This document shows positions 54,743 through 60,913 of a DNA stretch of 64,000 nt, piece after piece (position 1 is the first letter of the stretch; every line of letters starts with the position of its first letter). Both the position numbers and the translations under genes were made by a program. This DNA is from a bacterium UBP14_UBA6098 (GTDB taxonomy: Bacteria > UBP14 > UBA6098). The stretch covers positions 92,679 to 156,678 of the forward strand of contig DIWU01000011.1 of assembly GCA_002428525.1 (NCBI GenBank), given 5' to 3'. A model generated the notes under the pieces. The model was not told where the DNA came from. It was given only the letters and a program-made list of their open reading frames with translations, and searched no databases.

Positions 54743-55252
54743 TTAGGGCGTTTTCAGCGCGAGTTTTACGCCGAAGCCAAGGTTGCCCTCGCTGTCGAGG
54801 ATAGGCGTAAATGAAACCCCTTCAATAGGTTGCGCCATTTCACTGCGCCAAGGGTAAAGGTGCGCATCGACATAGGCATCGATGGCCGAGATCAGGACGA
54901 AACCGGTGAAAAGCCACAGATGTATATTTCGCCGTTCTCGCGCGGATTCCCATTTCGACTTGGCGGACAAGAACTCGGGCGAGTCGGTGGAGAATGTCCG
55001 GCCGAGCTCCTCCAAATCGCTCATCTCGCGCCACGAATCCGCGATGATGTATGCGCAATAACCCTCGAGCCCTACCGCTATAGGGGCTTTCCAGTAACTG
55101 CGGTTGTAAATCTGCCCCGCTCCGGGAACAAGCAGTGACAGGCCGGCTGACAGCGGCGGGTTGGGTCGCCATTCGAGCGAGTCGCTGGCGAAAACCGCGG
55201 CGCTTAAGGCGAGGACAATTATAAAGCTCTTCTTCACTAACATTTTACTCAT
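54743..55252 (-). CDS. DUF5683-like membrane protein
   Basis: 169 residues. A signal or anchor helix (residues 9-22), then NPPLSAGLSLLVPGAGQIYNRSYWKAPI, which is the DUF5683 hallmark with a hydrophobic membrane loop, and a second hydrophobic segment (LWLFTGFVLISAIDAYVDAHLY). Found beside cell-envelope genes in Bacteroidota; function unknown. The 3' end almost abuts the convergent DUF4416 gene (one-base gap). It follows the DUF4476-like gene at 28 bases, so the two may be co-transcribed. Confidence 0.75.
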   Translation of the reverse strand: MSKMLVKKSFIIVLALSAAVFASDSLEWRPNPPLSAGLSLLVPGAGQIYNRSYWKAPIAVGLEGYCAYIIADSWREMSDLEELGRTFSTDSPEFLSAKSKWESARERRNIHLWLFTGFVLISAIDAYVDAHLYPWRSEMAQPIEGVSFTPILDSEGNLGFGVKLALKTP

Positions 55253-55279
55253 TAATAAGTTACATTAACCACTTCGAGC

Positions 55280-55873
55280 TTATTCTTCCCACGAGAAAAT
55301 AATCTCGATGCATTTTTCGCCGTCGGAATCGGAGGTGAACTTGTCGCGGATAGTCCAAGCGTTTTCAGGGTCAACTATATTTGCGCGTAAAATCCTGACC
55401 GCCTCAAACTTCGATTGAGTGCTATCGAAGAGCTGAACTAATTGGCCGATTTGGTTCATATCGAAAAACTCTTTTGTTCCGGCAGTTTGGAGATATTCGA
55501 GCCTACTCTTATCGTCCATTTCGGCCATCTTGACAATAATAAAATCAAAGGAATACTCGTCGATCGCTTTTACTATTTGAATATCGACCGGCACCAAATG
55601 AATCTCAGGCGGAAACAGCGCGATCAGGGCGGCAAGCTCGGAGATCATCGGCTGAAGTTCCTTTCGAAGTTCGGGATTTTGCGCGGCCTTCAGCTGAAGC
55701 ACCTTGAGGCGGCTCTCGATATTGTTCAGCAGATCGCGGACATTGACCGCTTTGCTGTCCAGTATCAGAGGGCAACTTCCGCGCTCCGACTGGACGATCA
55801 CTCGCTCGCCCGATGGTTGTGCGATTGCAGTGAAACATATGATCATCGCTATCAATAGAAAAGTTTGTCTCAT
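55280..55873 (-). CDS. Secreted protein with DUF4476-like C-terminal domain
   Basis: 197 residues. Signal peptide 1-18 (FLLIAMIICFTAIAQ). The N-terminal half is predicted coiled or helical (VNVRDLLNNIESRLKVLQLKAAQNPELRKEL). The last ~90 residues match the DUF4476 pattern: a helix with FDFIIVKMAEM, F.DMNQIGQLVQLFDS, then RILRANIVDPENAWTIRDKFTSDSD. This domain occurs in Bacteroidota periplasmic proteins of unknown function. No enzyme motif is visible. Adjacent to a DUF5683 protein on one side and guaA on the other. Confidence 0.7.
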   Translation of the reverse strand: MRQTFLLIAMIICFTAIAQPSGERVIVQSERGSCPLILDSKAVNVRDLLNNIESRLKVLQLKAAQNPELRKELQPMISELAALIALFPPEIHLVPVDIQIVKAIDEYSFDFIIVKMAEMDDKSRLEYLQTAGTKEFFDMNQIGQLVQLFDSTQSKFEAVRILRANIVDPENAWTIRDKFTSDSDGEKCIEIIFSWEE

Positions 55874-55897
55874 TTTAAATACCTCGCAAATTTGGTG

Positions 55898-57439
55898 TTA
55901 TTCCCACTCGATAGTCGCCGGCGGCTTGCTCGAAATATCATAGCAAACACGGTTCACTCCGGCAACCTCGTTGATTATTTTCGTGCTGACCTTCGCTAAA
56001 AGCTCATTCGGGAGGCGCGACCAGTCGGCGGTCATAGCGTCGCGGCTATCGACAGAACGGAGCGCAACGACATTTTCGTAGGTTCGCTCGTCGCCCATCA
56101 CACCGACGGTTTTGACCGGCAATAAAACCGCGAATGCCTGCCATACATTGTCGTATTCGCCGCTGTCGCGAAGTGCGCGGATGAAGATATCGTCGGCCTT
56201 TCGGAGGATTTCGAGCCTTTCTTCGGTGACCTCGCCGAGGATTCTCACCGCGAGCCCCGGCCCGGGGAATGGATGCCGCCAAAGCATATGTCGCGGCAAG
56301 CCGAGAGCCTCGCCCAACGCCCGAACCTCGTCCTTGAAAAGCGAGCGCAGAGGCTCTATCAGTTTGAAGTTGAGCTTTTCGGGGAGGCCGCCGACATTAT
56401 GGTGGGTTTTGATCGTCGCGCTTGGGCCTTTGGTGCTGACCGATTCGATTACATCTGGATATAATGTCCCCTGTGCCAAATACTTAACACTACTTATATG
56501 AGTCACTGCTTTAGTGAATATATCTATAAATTTGCCGCCTATAATCTTACGCTTTTTCTCCGGATCTGTCACTCCGCTCAAAGCCTGTAAAAACTCTGAG
56601 GAGGCATCCTCTATTATCAAGTTATGCTTGAAGTTAGCCGCGAAATCCGCCGCAACCTGCTTCGATTCGTTCAGGCGAAGGAGGCCGTTATCGACGAAAA
56701 CCGGGTAGAAGTTGCGCTCGAGGGCGCGATCCAAAAGGGCCGCCGTCACTGCGCTGTCAACCCCGCCGGAGTAGCCGAGGACGACGGCCTCGACCGCGCC
56801 GACGCGCTCGCGGATGCTCTTCGTTTCGGTATCGATGAAGGACTCGATCGACCAATCGCCCGTTGCATGGCATATCTTGTAAGCGAAATTCCGCAACATC
56901 CCGGTGCCGTGCTCGGTGTGGCCGACCTCGGGGTGAAACTGAAGCCCGAAAATCCGCAGATCGCGATTGCTGAAGGCCGCGATGGGCAGTGTCTCAGTCG
57001 AGGCGATAGTCGAGAAACCTGTCGGAAGGCGATCGACATGGTCGCCGTGGCTCATCCAAACGGTCGAACCGTCGGGGATGCCCGAAAACAGGGGATTCTC
57101 CCCTGTGAAAGTAGCGACTGCACGGCCGTATTCGCGCGTCCGCGAGCGCTCCACCGTTCCGCCGAAAAGTTTTGCTATTAATTGCATGCCGTAGCAAAGC
57201 CCCAAAACCGGAACACCTTGCTCGAAGACGCTTTTGTCGATCATCGGGCTTCCCGCCTCGAGGACGCTCGCCGGCCCGCCCGAAAGCACGATCCCGATGA
57301 GCGATGAGTCGGCCCACGCCGCCGCCGGTGCGCTGAAGGGGTGAATCTCGCTGAAAACTCCGATCTCGCGGATTCTGCGCGCAATCAGCTGTGTATATTG
57401 CGAACCGAAATCGAGGACAACTATCTTTTGATGGCTCAA
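55898..57439 (-). CDS. guaA: GMP synthase (glutamine-hydrolysing)
   Basis: 513 residues, full length. The class-I glutamine amidotransferase domain (1-190) has nucleophile C82 (LGLCYGMQ) and the LQFHPEVGHTE triad. The ATP-pyrophosphatase domain has the PP-loop GYSGGVDSAV, followed by FKDEVRALGEALGLP and the C-terminal dimerisation domain. It converts XMP and glutamine to GMP. It has its own promoter and marks the left border of the accessory region. All catalytic residues look intact. Confidence 0.96.
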   Translation of the reverse strand: MSHQKIVVLDFGSQYTQLIARRIREIGVFSEIHPFSAPAAAWADSSLIGIVLSGGPASVLEAGSPMIDKSVFEQGVPVLGLCYGMQLIAKLFGGTVERSRTREYGRAVATFTGENPLFSGIPDGSTVWMSHGDHVDRLPTGFSTIASTETLPIAAFSNRDLRIFGLQFHPEVGHTEHGTGMLRNFAYKICHATGDWSIESFIDTETKSIRERVGAVEAVVLGYSGGVDSAVTAALLDRALERNFYPVFVDNGLLRLNESKQVAADFAANFKHNLIIEDASSEFLQALSGVTDPEKKRKIIGGKFIDIFTKAVTHISSVKYLAQGTLYPDVIESVSTKGPSATIKTHHNVGGLPEKLNFKLIEPLRSLFKDEVRALGEALGLPRHMLWRHPFPGPGLAVRILGEVTEERLEILRKADDIFIRALRDSGEYDNVWQAFAVLLPVKTVGVMGDERTYENVVALRSVDSRDAMTADWSRLPNELLAKVSTKIINEVAGVNRVCYDISSKPPATIEWE

Positions 57440-57485
57440 TTGAACTCCATTCTCAAGTTGTATTTGCCCAAATCGGGCGAGTTAA

Positions 57486-57514
57486 AAAATACGCTATAGC
57501 GGCCTCGGAGTCAA
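57486..57514 (-). promoter_or_regulatory. Promoter of guaA
   Basis: Minus-strand TTGACT (57509-57514), 17-base spacer, TATTTT (57486-57491), 47 bases before the ATG. Confidence 0.6.
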
Positions 57515-57594
57515 GCAAAAATGGCGCCGCGTCTTTGAGGCAACCTCTCCCCCCACTCGCCTCGACGGCAACTGCACCGTGCGCGAAAAAACCC

Positions 57595-57623
57595 TTGCGC
57601 GCGCGGTGATAACGATTTATATT
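57595..57623 (+). promoter_or_regulatory. Cassette promoter 1
   Basis: TTGCGC (57595-57600) after an A-run, 17-base spacer, TATATT (57618-57623), ten bases before the small ORF's ATG at 57633. Nearly identical to 60433-60461. It sits in the 424-base gap between guaA and the 57864 gene. Confidence 0.5.
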
Positions 57624-57632
57624 GTGATTTCG

Positions 57633-57758
57633 ATGAGGAAATGGAAACCGAAATACAGCGCGTGCGCAACGGGCGACGCACGCATCGCACCTACAATCGG
57701 TGAATCGGAGTTTTCGAACCGTAGGGCCGCCGCGCCCTCAAATGCGCCAAACGCATAA
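57633..57758 (+). CDS. Small ORF of the PKY cassette family (copy 1, diverged)
   Basis: Starts ten bases after cassette promoter 1 and encodes 41 residues. It begins MRKWKPKY, with the P-K-Y at residues 6-8 shared by the other copies, but the middle has diverged (GEDARIAP-type sequence instead of NIIDG). The cassette tail (CCGGAGTTGGGGATATGA) survives out of frame at 57779-57796. Probably a degraded copy. Expression is untested. Confidence 0.35.
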   Translation: MRKWKPKYSACATGDARIAPTIGESEFSNRRAAAPSNAPNA

Positions 57759-57863
57759 CAAAAACCCCGAACAAAAACCGGAGTTGGGGATATGAGAAAC
57801 GAATATTGAAAAAAAACATATCAACGCGGAGAGTGGGAACGAAGAGAAAATCGTGGAAGGGAA

Positions 57864-58613
57864 ATGAAACAGCGAGCGGGCGCAGAAAAAAAGAGTAAAA
57901 TGAAAATAAGGTTTGTCGGTTTAATATGCTACATCATTCTGATGGTCAATTCAAACTTTGCGGGCGATAAAGATATGTTTCTCTTGTTTCCGAATTTATA
58001 TTTCGGATTAGAGAACTATTGCCCCGCTTTTGGCGGTGCTGTCGATGCATACGGCTTACATAACCAATACGCTCTTAGCATTCGTAGCGACATCGGTTTA
58101 GGAATGGGGGGCAGTAATCCCCTGTTCAAGAGAGCAAGGTTATTTTGCGGGTATTCATGGTCGGAAAAGGAGATTATGCCCGATCCTGAATCCGCATTCG
58201 ACTCGCTTGTCATCGACTCGCTATTTGGAGGTATCGTAAAACGCTCTTCATATATCTTAGTGTATCACGAATATGATACGATAAATGTTTCGCATAGTAT
58301 AGGACCGACCATAAAAATCATATCCATAATCGATACGAGCGGCACTGAAGATGTTATCGCTTTAGGCCTGTCTCGAGTTAAGCTCTATAAATCCGGGTTA
58401 CGCGATATTGGGATTGTATATATTCCACATGATAAGATGCTATACTTCGACGCCTATTTTAAATTTTATATGGATAGTAGATGGCCGGTGGGCGTCCAAT
58501 ATGGTTTAGACGCGTCGTTAGGATACAGTGGCGAAGAGTCCGCATTATACTTTGGATTTCGCCTAAGTGCCGGATTCTTTTATAGATATTTGGGGAACCA
58601 TTATGATTATTAG
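57864..58613 (+). CDS. Hypothetical secreted protein, possible small outer-membrane barrel
   Basis: 249 residues from ATG 57864 (GGAAGGG before it); an in-frame ATG at 57900 gives a more usual signal peptide (FVGLICYIILMVNSNFAG). The mature part alternates polar and hydrophobic residues with aromatic strand ends (LYFGLENYCPAFGGAVDAYG, SIRSDIGLGMGG, WPVGVQYGLDASLGYSG, YFGFRLSAGFFYRYLG), suggesting an eight-stranded-type outer-membrane barrel. No family recognised. Lower GC than the core genes, so it may be acquired. It directly follows a diverged small-ORF cassette. Confidence 0.65.
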   Translation: MKQRAGAEKKSKMKIRFVGLICYIILMVNSNFAGDKDMFLLFPNLYFGLENYCPAFGGAVDAYGLHNQYALSIRSDIGLGMGGSNPLFKRARLFCGYSWSEKEIMPDPESAFDSLVIDSLFGGIVKRSSYILVYHEYDTINVSHSIGPTIKIISIIDTSGTEDVIALGLSRVKLYKSGLRDIGIVYIPHDKMLYFDAYFKFYMDSRWPVGVQYGLDASLGYSGEESALYFGFRLSAGFFYRYLGNHYDY

Positions 58614-58661
58614 TGGATATTTTTCTTCGTTCAATTCTTTTTCGGGGAACGGACATGCTGA

Positions 58662-58760
58662 TTCCTCGCGTCGATCTTCTTTTCGCTTGTGGAAAAGATG
58701 CTCGCCTTCGACCGCATGGTCTATGACCTCTACGGCCTCACCGCCGAGGACAACTTTGTC
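58662..58760 (+). pseudogene. Remnant of a restriction-modification (N-6 methylase type) protein C-terminus
   Basis: An open stretch after the stop at 58659-58661 reads FSLVEKML...DRMVYDLYGLTAED. LVEKML and D.xVYxLYGLTxEE are the typical end motifs of Eco57I/TaqI-like and related adenine methyltransferase-nucleases, normally 20-30 residues apart; here they are almost joined. No methylase catalytic motif is nearby, so this is a 3' scrap with an internal deletion. The rest of 58614-58952 holds no recognisable gene. Confidence 0.55.
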
Positions 58761-58952
58761 CGTAGGAACCTCCGCGCGCTGTCACGATTTTTGCGATTCG
58801 TCAGTCTTATGCTAATAGCAATTCTTCCGCCGCACAAAAATCCCCACCGCAACCCCGAGACCACCCCCGCGCCAGCGCGCCGCCCCCGACCCTCCGAAAC
58901 GCCCTCTGCCCTTGCCCGTAAAAATCTTTTAAGGTTATGCGAAAAATTTCTC

Positions 58953-58981
58953 TTGCGCTTTTTTTGTGTGCAATTTAAATT
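58953..58981 (+). promoter_or_regulatory. Cassette promoter 2
   Basis: TTGCGC (58953-58958), 17-base spacer, TAAATT (58976-58981), 15 bases before the small-ORF ATG at 58997. Similar to 60656-60683 over box and spacer. Confidence 0.5.
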
Positions 58982-58996
58982 GGTTTTAGGCTGATT

Positions 58997-59068
58997 ATGA
59001 AAAAGAATAACCCGAAATACGCCACCCACTCCCACCTCCCGAATATAATCGACGGGGGGATTCGATGA
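58997..59068 (+). CDS. Small ORF of the PKY cassette family (copy 2), coupled to a toxin gene
   Basis: 23 residues beginning MKKNNPKYATHSHLPNIIDG. It shares PKY at 6-8 and NIIDG with other copies, while its DNA differs at synonymous positions in the two Ile codons (ATAATC versus ATTATT), hinting at selection on protein. The stop TGA overlaps the toxin ATG (ATGA), so it could act as a leader cistron for the toxin gene. Confidence 0.5.
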   Translation: MKKNNPKYATHSHLPNIIDGGIR

Positions 59069-59321
59069 AAATTAAGTATTACGATAGGGCTTGCAAGCAA
59101 ATGACCGCTATTGCCAAAAGCGACCCTAAAGCCGTAAATAGAATTTTAATAAAATTGAAAAGTTCGCCGCGAGGCCGACCGGAAAACACGACATTAAAGC
59201 CCTCAAAGGCAAATACGGAACTTTTTTGAGATTGCGCGTGGGCGAATACAGGATTATATTTGAAACCGTGGAAGACGAAATGCTTATTTATGAAGTGCGC
59301 CATAGGCAGGAGGCCTACTGA
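59065..59321 (+). pseudogene. RelE/ParE-like toxin, frameshifted
   Basis: The ATG at 59065 gives MKIKYYDRACKQM...DPKAVNRIL in one frame; the rest, NKIEKFAARPTGKHDIKALKG..GTFLRLRVGEYRIIFE..DEMLIYEVRHRQEAY, lies in the -1 frame from about 59145. Together they make a normal ~85-residue RelE-superfamily mRNA interferase with the expected LKGK.G..RLRVG.YRIIF and HR...Y. One missing base near TTTTAATAAAA explains the break. No canonical slippery heptamer is present, so it is probably inactive. The stop overlaps the antitoxin ATG (TGATG). Toxin-first order is less common for this family. Confidence 0.7.
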
Positions 59322-59509
59322 TGATTACGAAACAGCTTATTAAGGAAGACGACACGCCGGTTGCGGTGGTTCTCGACTACGAGGAATACCTGCGCCTTCT
59401 GCAGATCGAGGAGGACTACCTCGACTACAACGCCGCCGCCAAAACGAAAAAGACGAATAAGAACTGGACCGACCACGAGGATTTGAAGGCGAAACTCGGC
59501 ATAGTATAA
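59321..59509 (+). CDS. Phd/YefM-like antitoxin
   Basis: 62 residues: ITKQLIKEDDTPVAVVLDYEEYLRLLQIEED resembles the Phd/YefM DNA-binding and dimerisation core, followed by a charged tail that would wrap the toxin. Antitoxins of this size normally repress their own operon by binding palindromes at the promoter. Its ATG overlaps the toxin stop. The intact antitoxin with a broken toxin suggests a decaying module. The next small ORF begins directly at the base after its TAA. Confidence 0.75.
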   Translation: MITKQLIKEDDTPVAVVLDYEEYLRLLQIEEDYLDYNAAAKTKKTNKNWTDHEDLKAKLGIV

Positions 59510-59674
59510 ATGCAAGACCATAACCCGAAATACGCCGCACACTCCCAACCCCCGAATATTATTGACGGGAACCGTAGGGTCGAGGCGTGTGACCGAGTTA
59601 AACGAGGAAACCCGCAGGGCCTCGACCGAAAACCCATAACCAAACCCCAAGCCAAACCGGAGTTGGGGATATGA
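59510..59674 (+). CDS. Small ORF of the PKY cassette family (copy 3), coupled to ORF6N gene
   Basis: 54 residues beginning MQDHNPKYAAHSQPPNIIDG, then a basic, Pro-rich tail ending KPITKPQAKPELGI. No promoter of its own; it begins immediately after the antitoxin stop, yet keeps the ATG-plus-five-codons-PKY layout of the other copies. Its TGA overlaps the ORF6N ATG (ATGA). Bases 59525-59674 are 148/150 identical to 60486-60635. No known family. It may be a leader peptide, small secreted or nucleic-acid-binding peptide, or an artefact of a DNA repeat. Confidence 0.55.
   Translation: MQDHNPKYAAHSQPPNIIDGNRRVEACDRVKRGNPQGLDRKPITKPQAKPELGI
59525..59674 (+). repeat. 150-bp direct repeat, copy A
   Basis: 148 of 150 bases match copy B (60486-60635), 961 bases away; mismatches are at 59663 and 59670. 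It contains the small-ORF body and a 9-bp inverted pair GGTCGAGGC / GCCTCGACC. The pair of copies flanks the ORF6N gene. Confidence 0.95.
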
Positions 59675-60171
59675 ACGACCTCGTTCACATAACCAAAATT
59701 GAGAACCGTATTTTCGAGCTTCGCGGCGAGAAGGTCATGATAGACAGGCACCTCGCGGAACTCTACGGCGTCGAGACCCGCGTTCTCAACCAGGCGGTGA
59801 AACGAAATATTTCCAGGTTCCCGGCGGAGTTCATGTTTCGCGTGTCAAAAGAGGAAAAAAACGAGCTGATCACAATTTGTGATGACCTCGAACCCCTCAA
59901 ATTCACGAAAAGCCTCCCCTACGCATTCACAGAATACGGCGTGGCAATGCTCTCGAGCGTTCTGAACAGCGAGAGGGCGATACAGGTGAACATACAAATA
60001 ATAAAGACTTTCATGCGGTTGCGGCGCATGCTCACCGCTCATGAGGATTTGAAGCGCAAACTCGAAGCGATGGAGAAGAAATACGACGGCCAGTTCGCGG
60101 TTGTTTTTAAGGCGATAAAGGAGCTGATGGCGCCACCGGAAAAGAAGAAGAAACCCATAGGCTTCGAGTAA
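59671..60171 (+). CDS. ORF6N domain-containing protein
   Basis: 166 residues. The ORF6N signature covers about 5-95: ENRIFELRGEKVMIDRHLAELYGVETRVLNQAVKRNISRFP..FMF, then LPYAFTEYGVAMLSSVLNSERA. The C-terminal part is helical (LRRMLTAHEDLKRKLEAMEKKYDGQFAVVFKAIKELM), likely for oligomerisation. ORF6N/KilA-N-type proteins are presumed DNA-binding and are common on phages and mobile elements; the true function is unknown. Its start lies in the ATGA overlap with small ORF copy 3, and direct repeats flank it, so this looks like a mobile or exchangeable gene unit. Confidence 0.88.
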   Translation: MNDLVHITKIENRIFELRGEKVMIDRHLAELYGVETRVLNQAVKRNISRFPAEFMFRVSKEEKNELITICDDLEPLKFTKSLPYAFTEYGVAMLSSVLNSERAIQVNIQIIKTFMRLRRMLTAHEDLKRKLEAMEKKYDGQFAVVFKAIKELMAPPEKKKKPIGFE

Positions 60172-60224
60172 GCATGAAACGCCCCTTGCCTGCAAAAAAA
60201 TTGTGGTTTAGTGAAAAAAACCCC

Positions 60225-60253
60225 TTGCGCTCCGGCAAACCGCAATATAAATT
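60225..60253 (+). promoter_or_regulatory. Cassette promoter 3
   Basis: TTGCGC (60225-60230) after an A-run, 17-base spacer, TAAATT (60248-60253), ten bases before an ATG at 60264. That ATG opens a related ORF (MTNARQYKATPGP...) with the KPITKPQAKPEPG tail, continuing in frame into copy 4. Confidence 0.5.
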
Positions 60254-60432
60254 AACATTTACGATGACGAACGCAAGGCAATATAAAGCAACACCCGGAC
60301 CCACCGAGGACTACTTTGCGGGCAAACGCCCCGAACTCCCCGACACCTCCGACACATTGAAAAAAGCCAAACCCATAACCAAACCCCAAGCCAAACCGGA
60401 GCCGGGGATATGCTACCGTATGCGAAAAAACC

Positions 60433-60461
60433 TTGCGCGCGCGGGGGGAACGATTTATATT
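60433..60461 (+). promoter_or_regulatory. Cassette promoter 4
   Basis: TTGCGC (60433-60438), 17-base spacer, TATATT (60456-60461), nine bases before the ATG at 60471. Box and spacer are nearly identical to cassette promoter 1. Confidence 0.5.
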
Positions 60462-60470
60462 GTGATTACG

Positions 60471-60635
60471 ATGGTTAAAGTGACACCGAAATACGCCGCA
60501 CACTCCCAACCCCCGAATATTATTGACGGGAACCGTAGGGTCGAGGCGTGTGACCGAGTTAAACGAGGAAACCCGCAGGGCCTCGACCGAAAACCCATAA
60601 CCAAACCCCAAGCCAAACCGGAGCTGGGGAGATGA
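60471..60635 (+). CDS. Small ORF of the PKY cassette family (copy 4)
   Basis: 54 residues beginning MVKVTPKYAAHSQPPNIIDG and ending KPELGR. The body equals copy 3 except at the last residue. The frame is also open back to ATG 60264 and 60174, so a longer product is possible, but the promoter lies just before 60471. The stop TGA overlaps an ATG whose frame ends after 19 codons, i.e. no cargo gene follows. An apparently empty cassette. Confidence 0.5.
   Translation: MVKVTPKYAAHSQPPNIIDGNRRVEACDRVKRGNPQGLDRKPITKPQAKPELGR
60486..60635 (+). repeat. 150-bp direct repeat, copy B
   Basis: Second copy of 59525-59674. The near-identity means recent duplication or gene conversion; recombination between copies would excise the ORF6N gene. 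Confidence 0.95.
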
Positions 60636-60655
60636 GAGATTTTTTGAAAAACCTC

Positions 60656-60683
60656 TTGCGCTTTTCAAAAGGCAATTTAAATT
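60656..60683 (+). promoter_or_regulatory. Cassette promoter 5
   Basis: TTGCGC (60656-60661), 16-base spacer, TAAATT (60678-60683), 15 bases before the small-ORF ATG at 60699. Confidence 0.5.
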
Positions 60684-60698
60684 GGGTTTAAGCTTATT

Positions 60699-60863
60699 AT
60701 GAAAAACTATAGAATGAAATACACCGCACACCCCCAACCCGCGAATATTATTGACGGGGGCCGTAGGGGCGTATGGCATACGCCCGGGAAACGGGACAAC
60801 GCCGTTGCCCCCTACGAAAGCCATACAAAAACTGAATTAAACCAACCCGCACGGGTAAACTGA
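60699..60863 (+). CDS. Small ORF of the PKY cassette family (copy 5, with foldback insert)
   Basis: 54 residues beginning MKNYRMKYTAHPQPANIIDG (MKY replaces PKY; Lys-Tyr at 7-8 kept). The remainder differs from copies 3-4 because the foldback repeat 60762-60816 replaces their tail. It lies upstream of the ankyrin lipoprotein gene, which has its own strong ribosome-binding site. Confidence 0.4.
   Translation: MKNYRMKYTAHPQPANIIDGGRRGVWHTPGKRDNAVAPYESHTKTELNQPARVN
60762..60816. repeat. Foldback (REP-like) repeat
   Basis: Outer arms CGTAGGGG (60762-60769) and CCCCTACG (60809-60816). Inside are a hairpin GGGCGTATG / CATACGCCC (60767-60785) and a second imperfect hairpin (60790-60810). A related hairpin lies at 63962-63980. 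Confidence 0.75.
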
Positions 60864-60913
60864 GGCGGGATTTTTTATGTCTATTCAAAACCCAAACTCA
60901 TAGGAGGAATAAA

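Noticed and set aside
57595..60863. Chromosomal integron with attC sites
   Set aside because: Gene-cassette-like spacing and a toxin module suggested it, but no attC core (RYYYAAC/GTTRRRY pair) or integrase was found.
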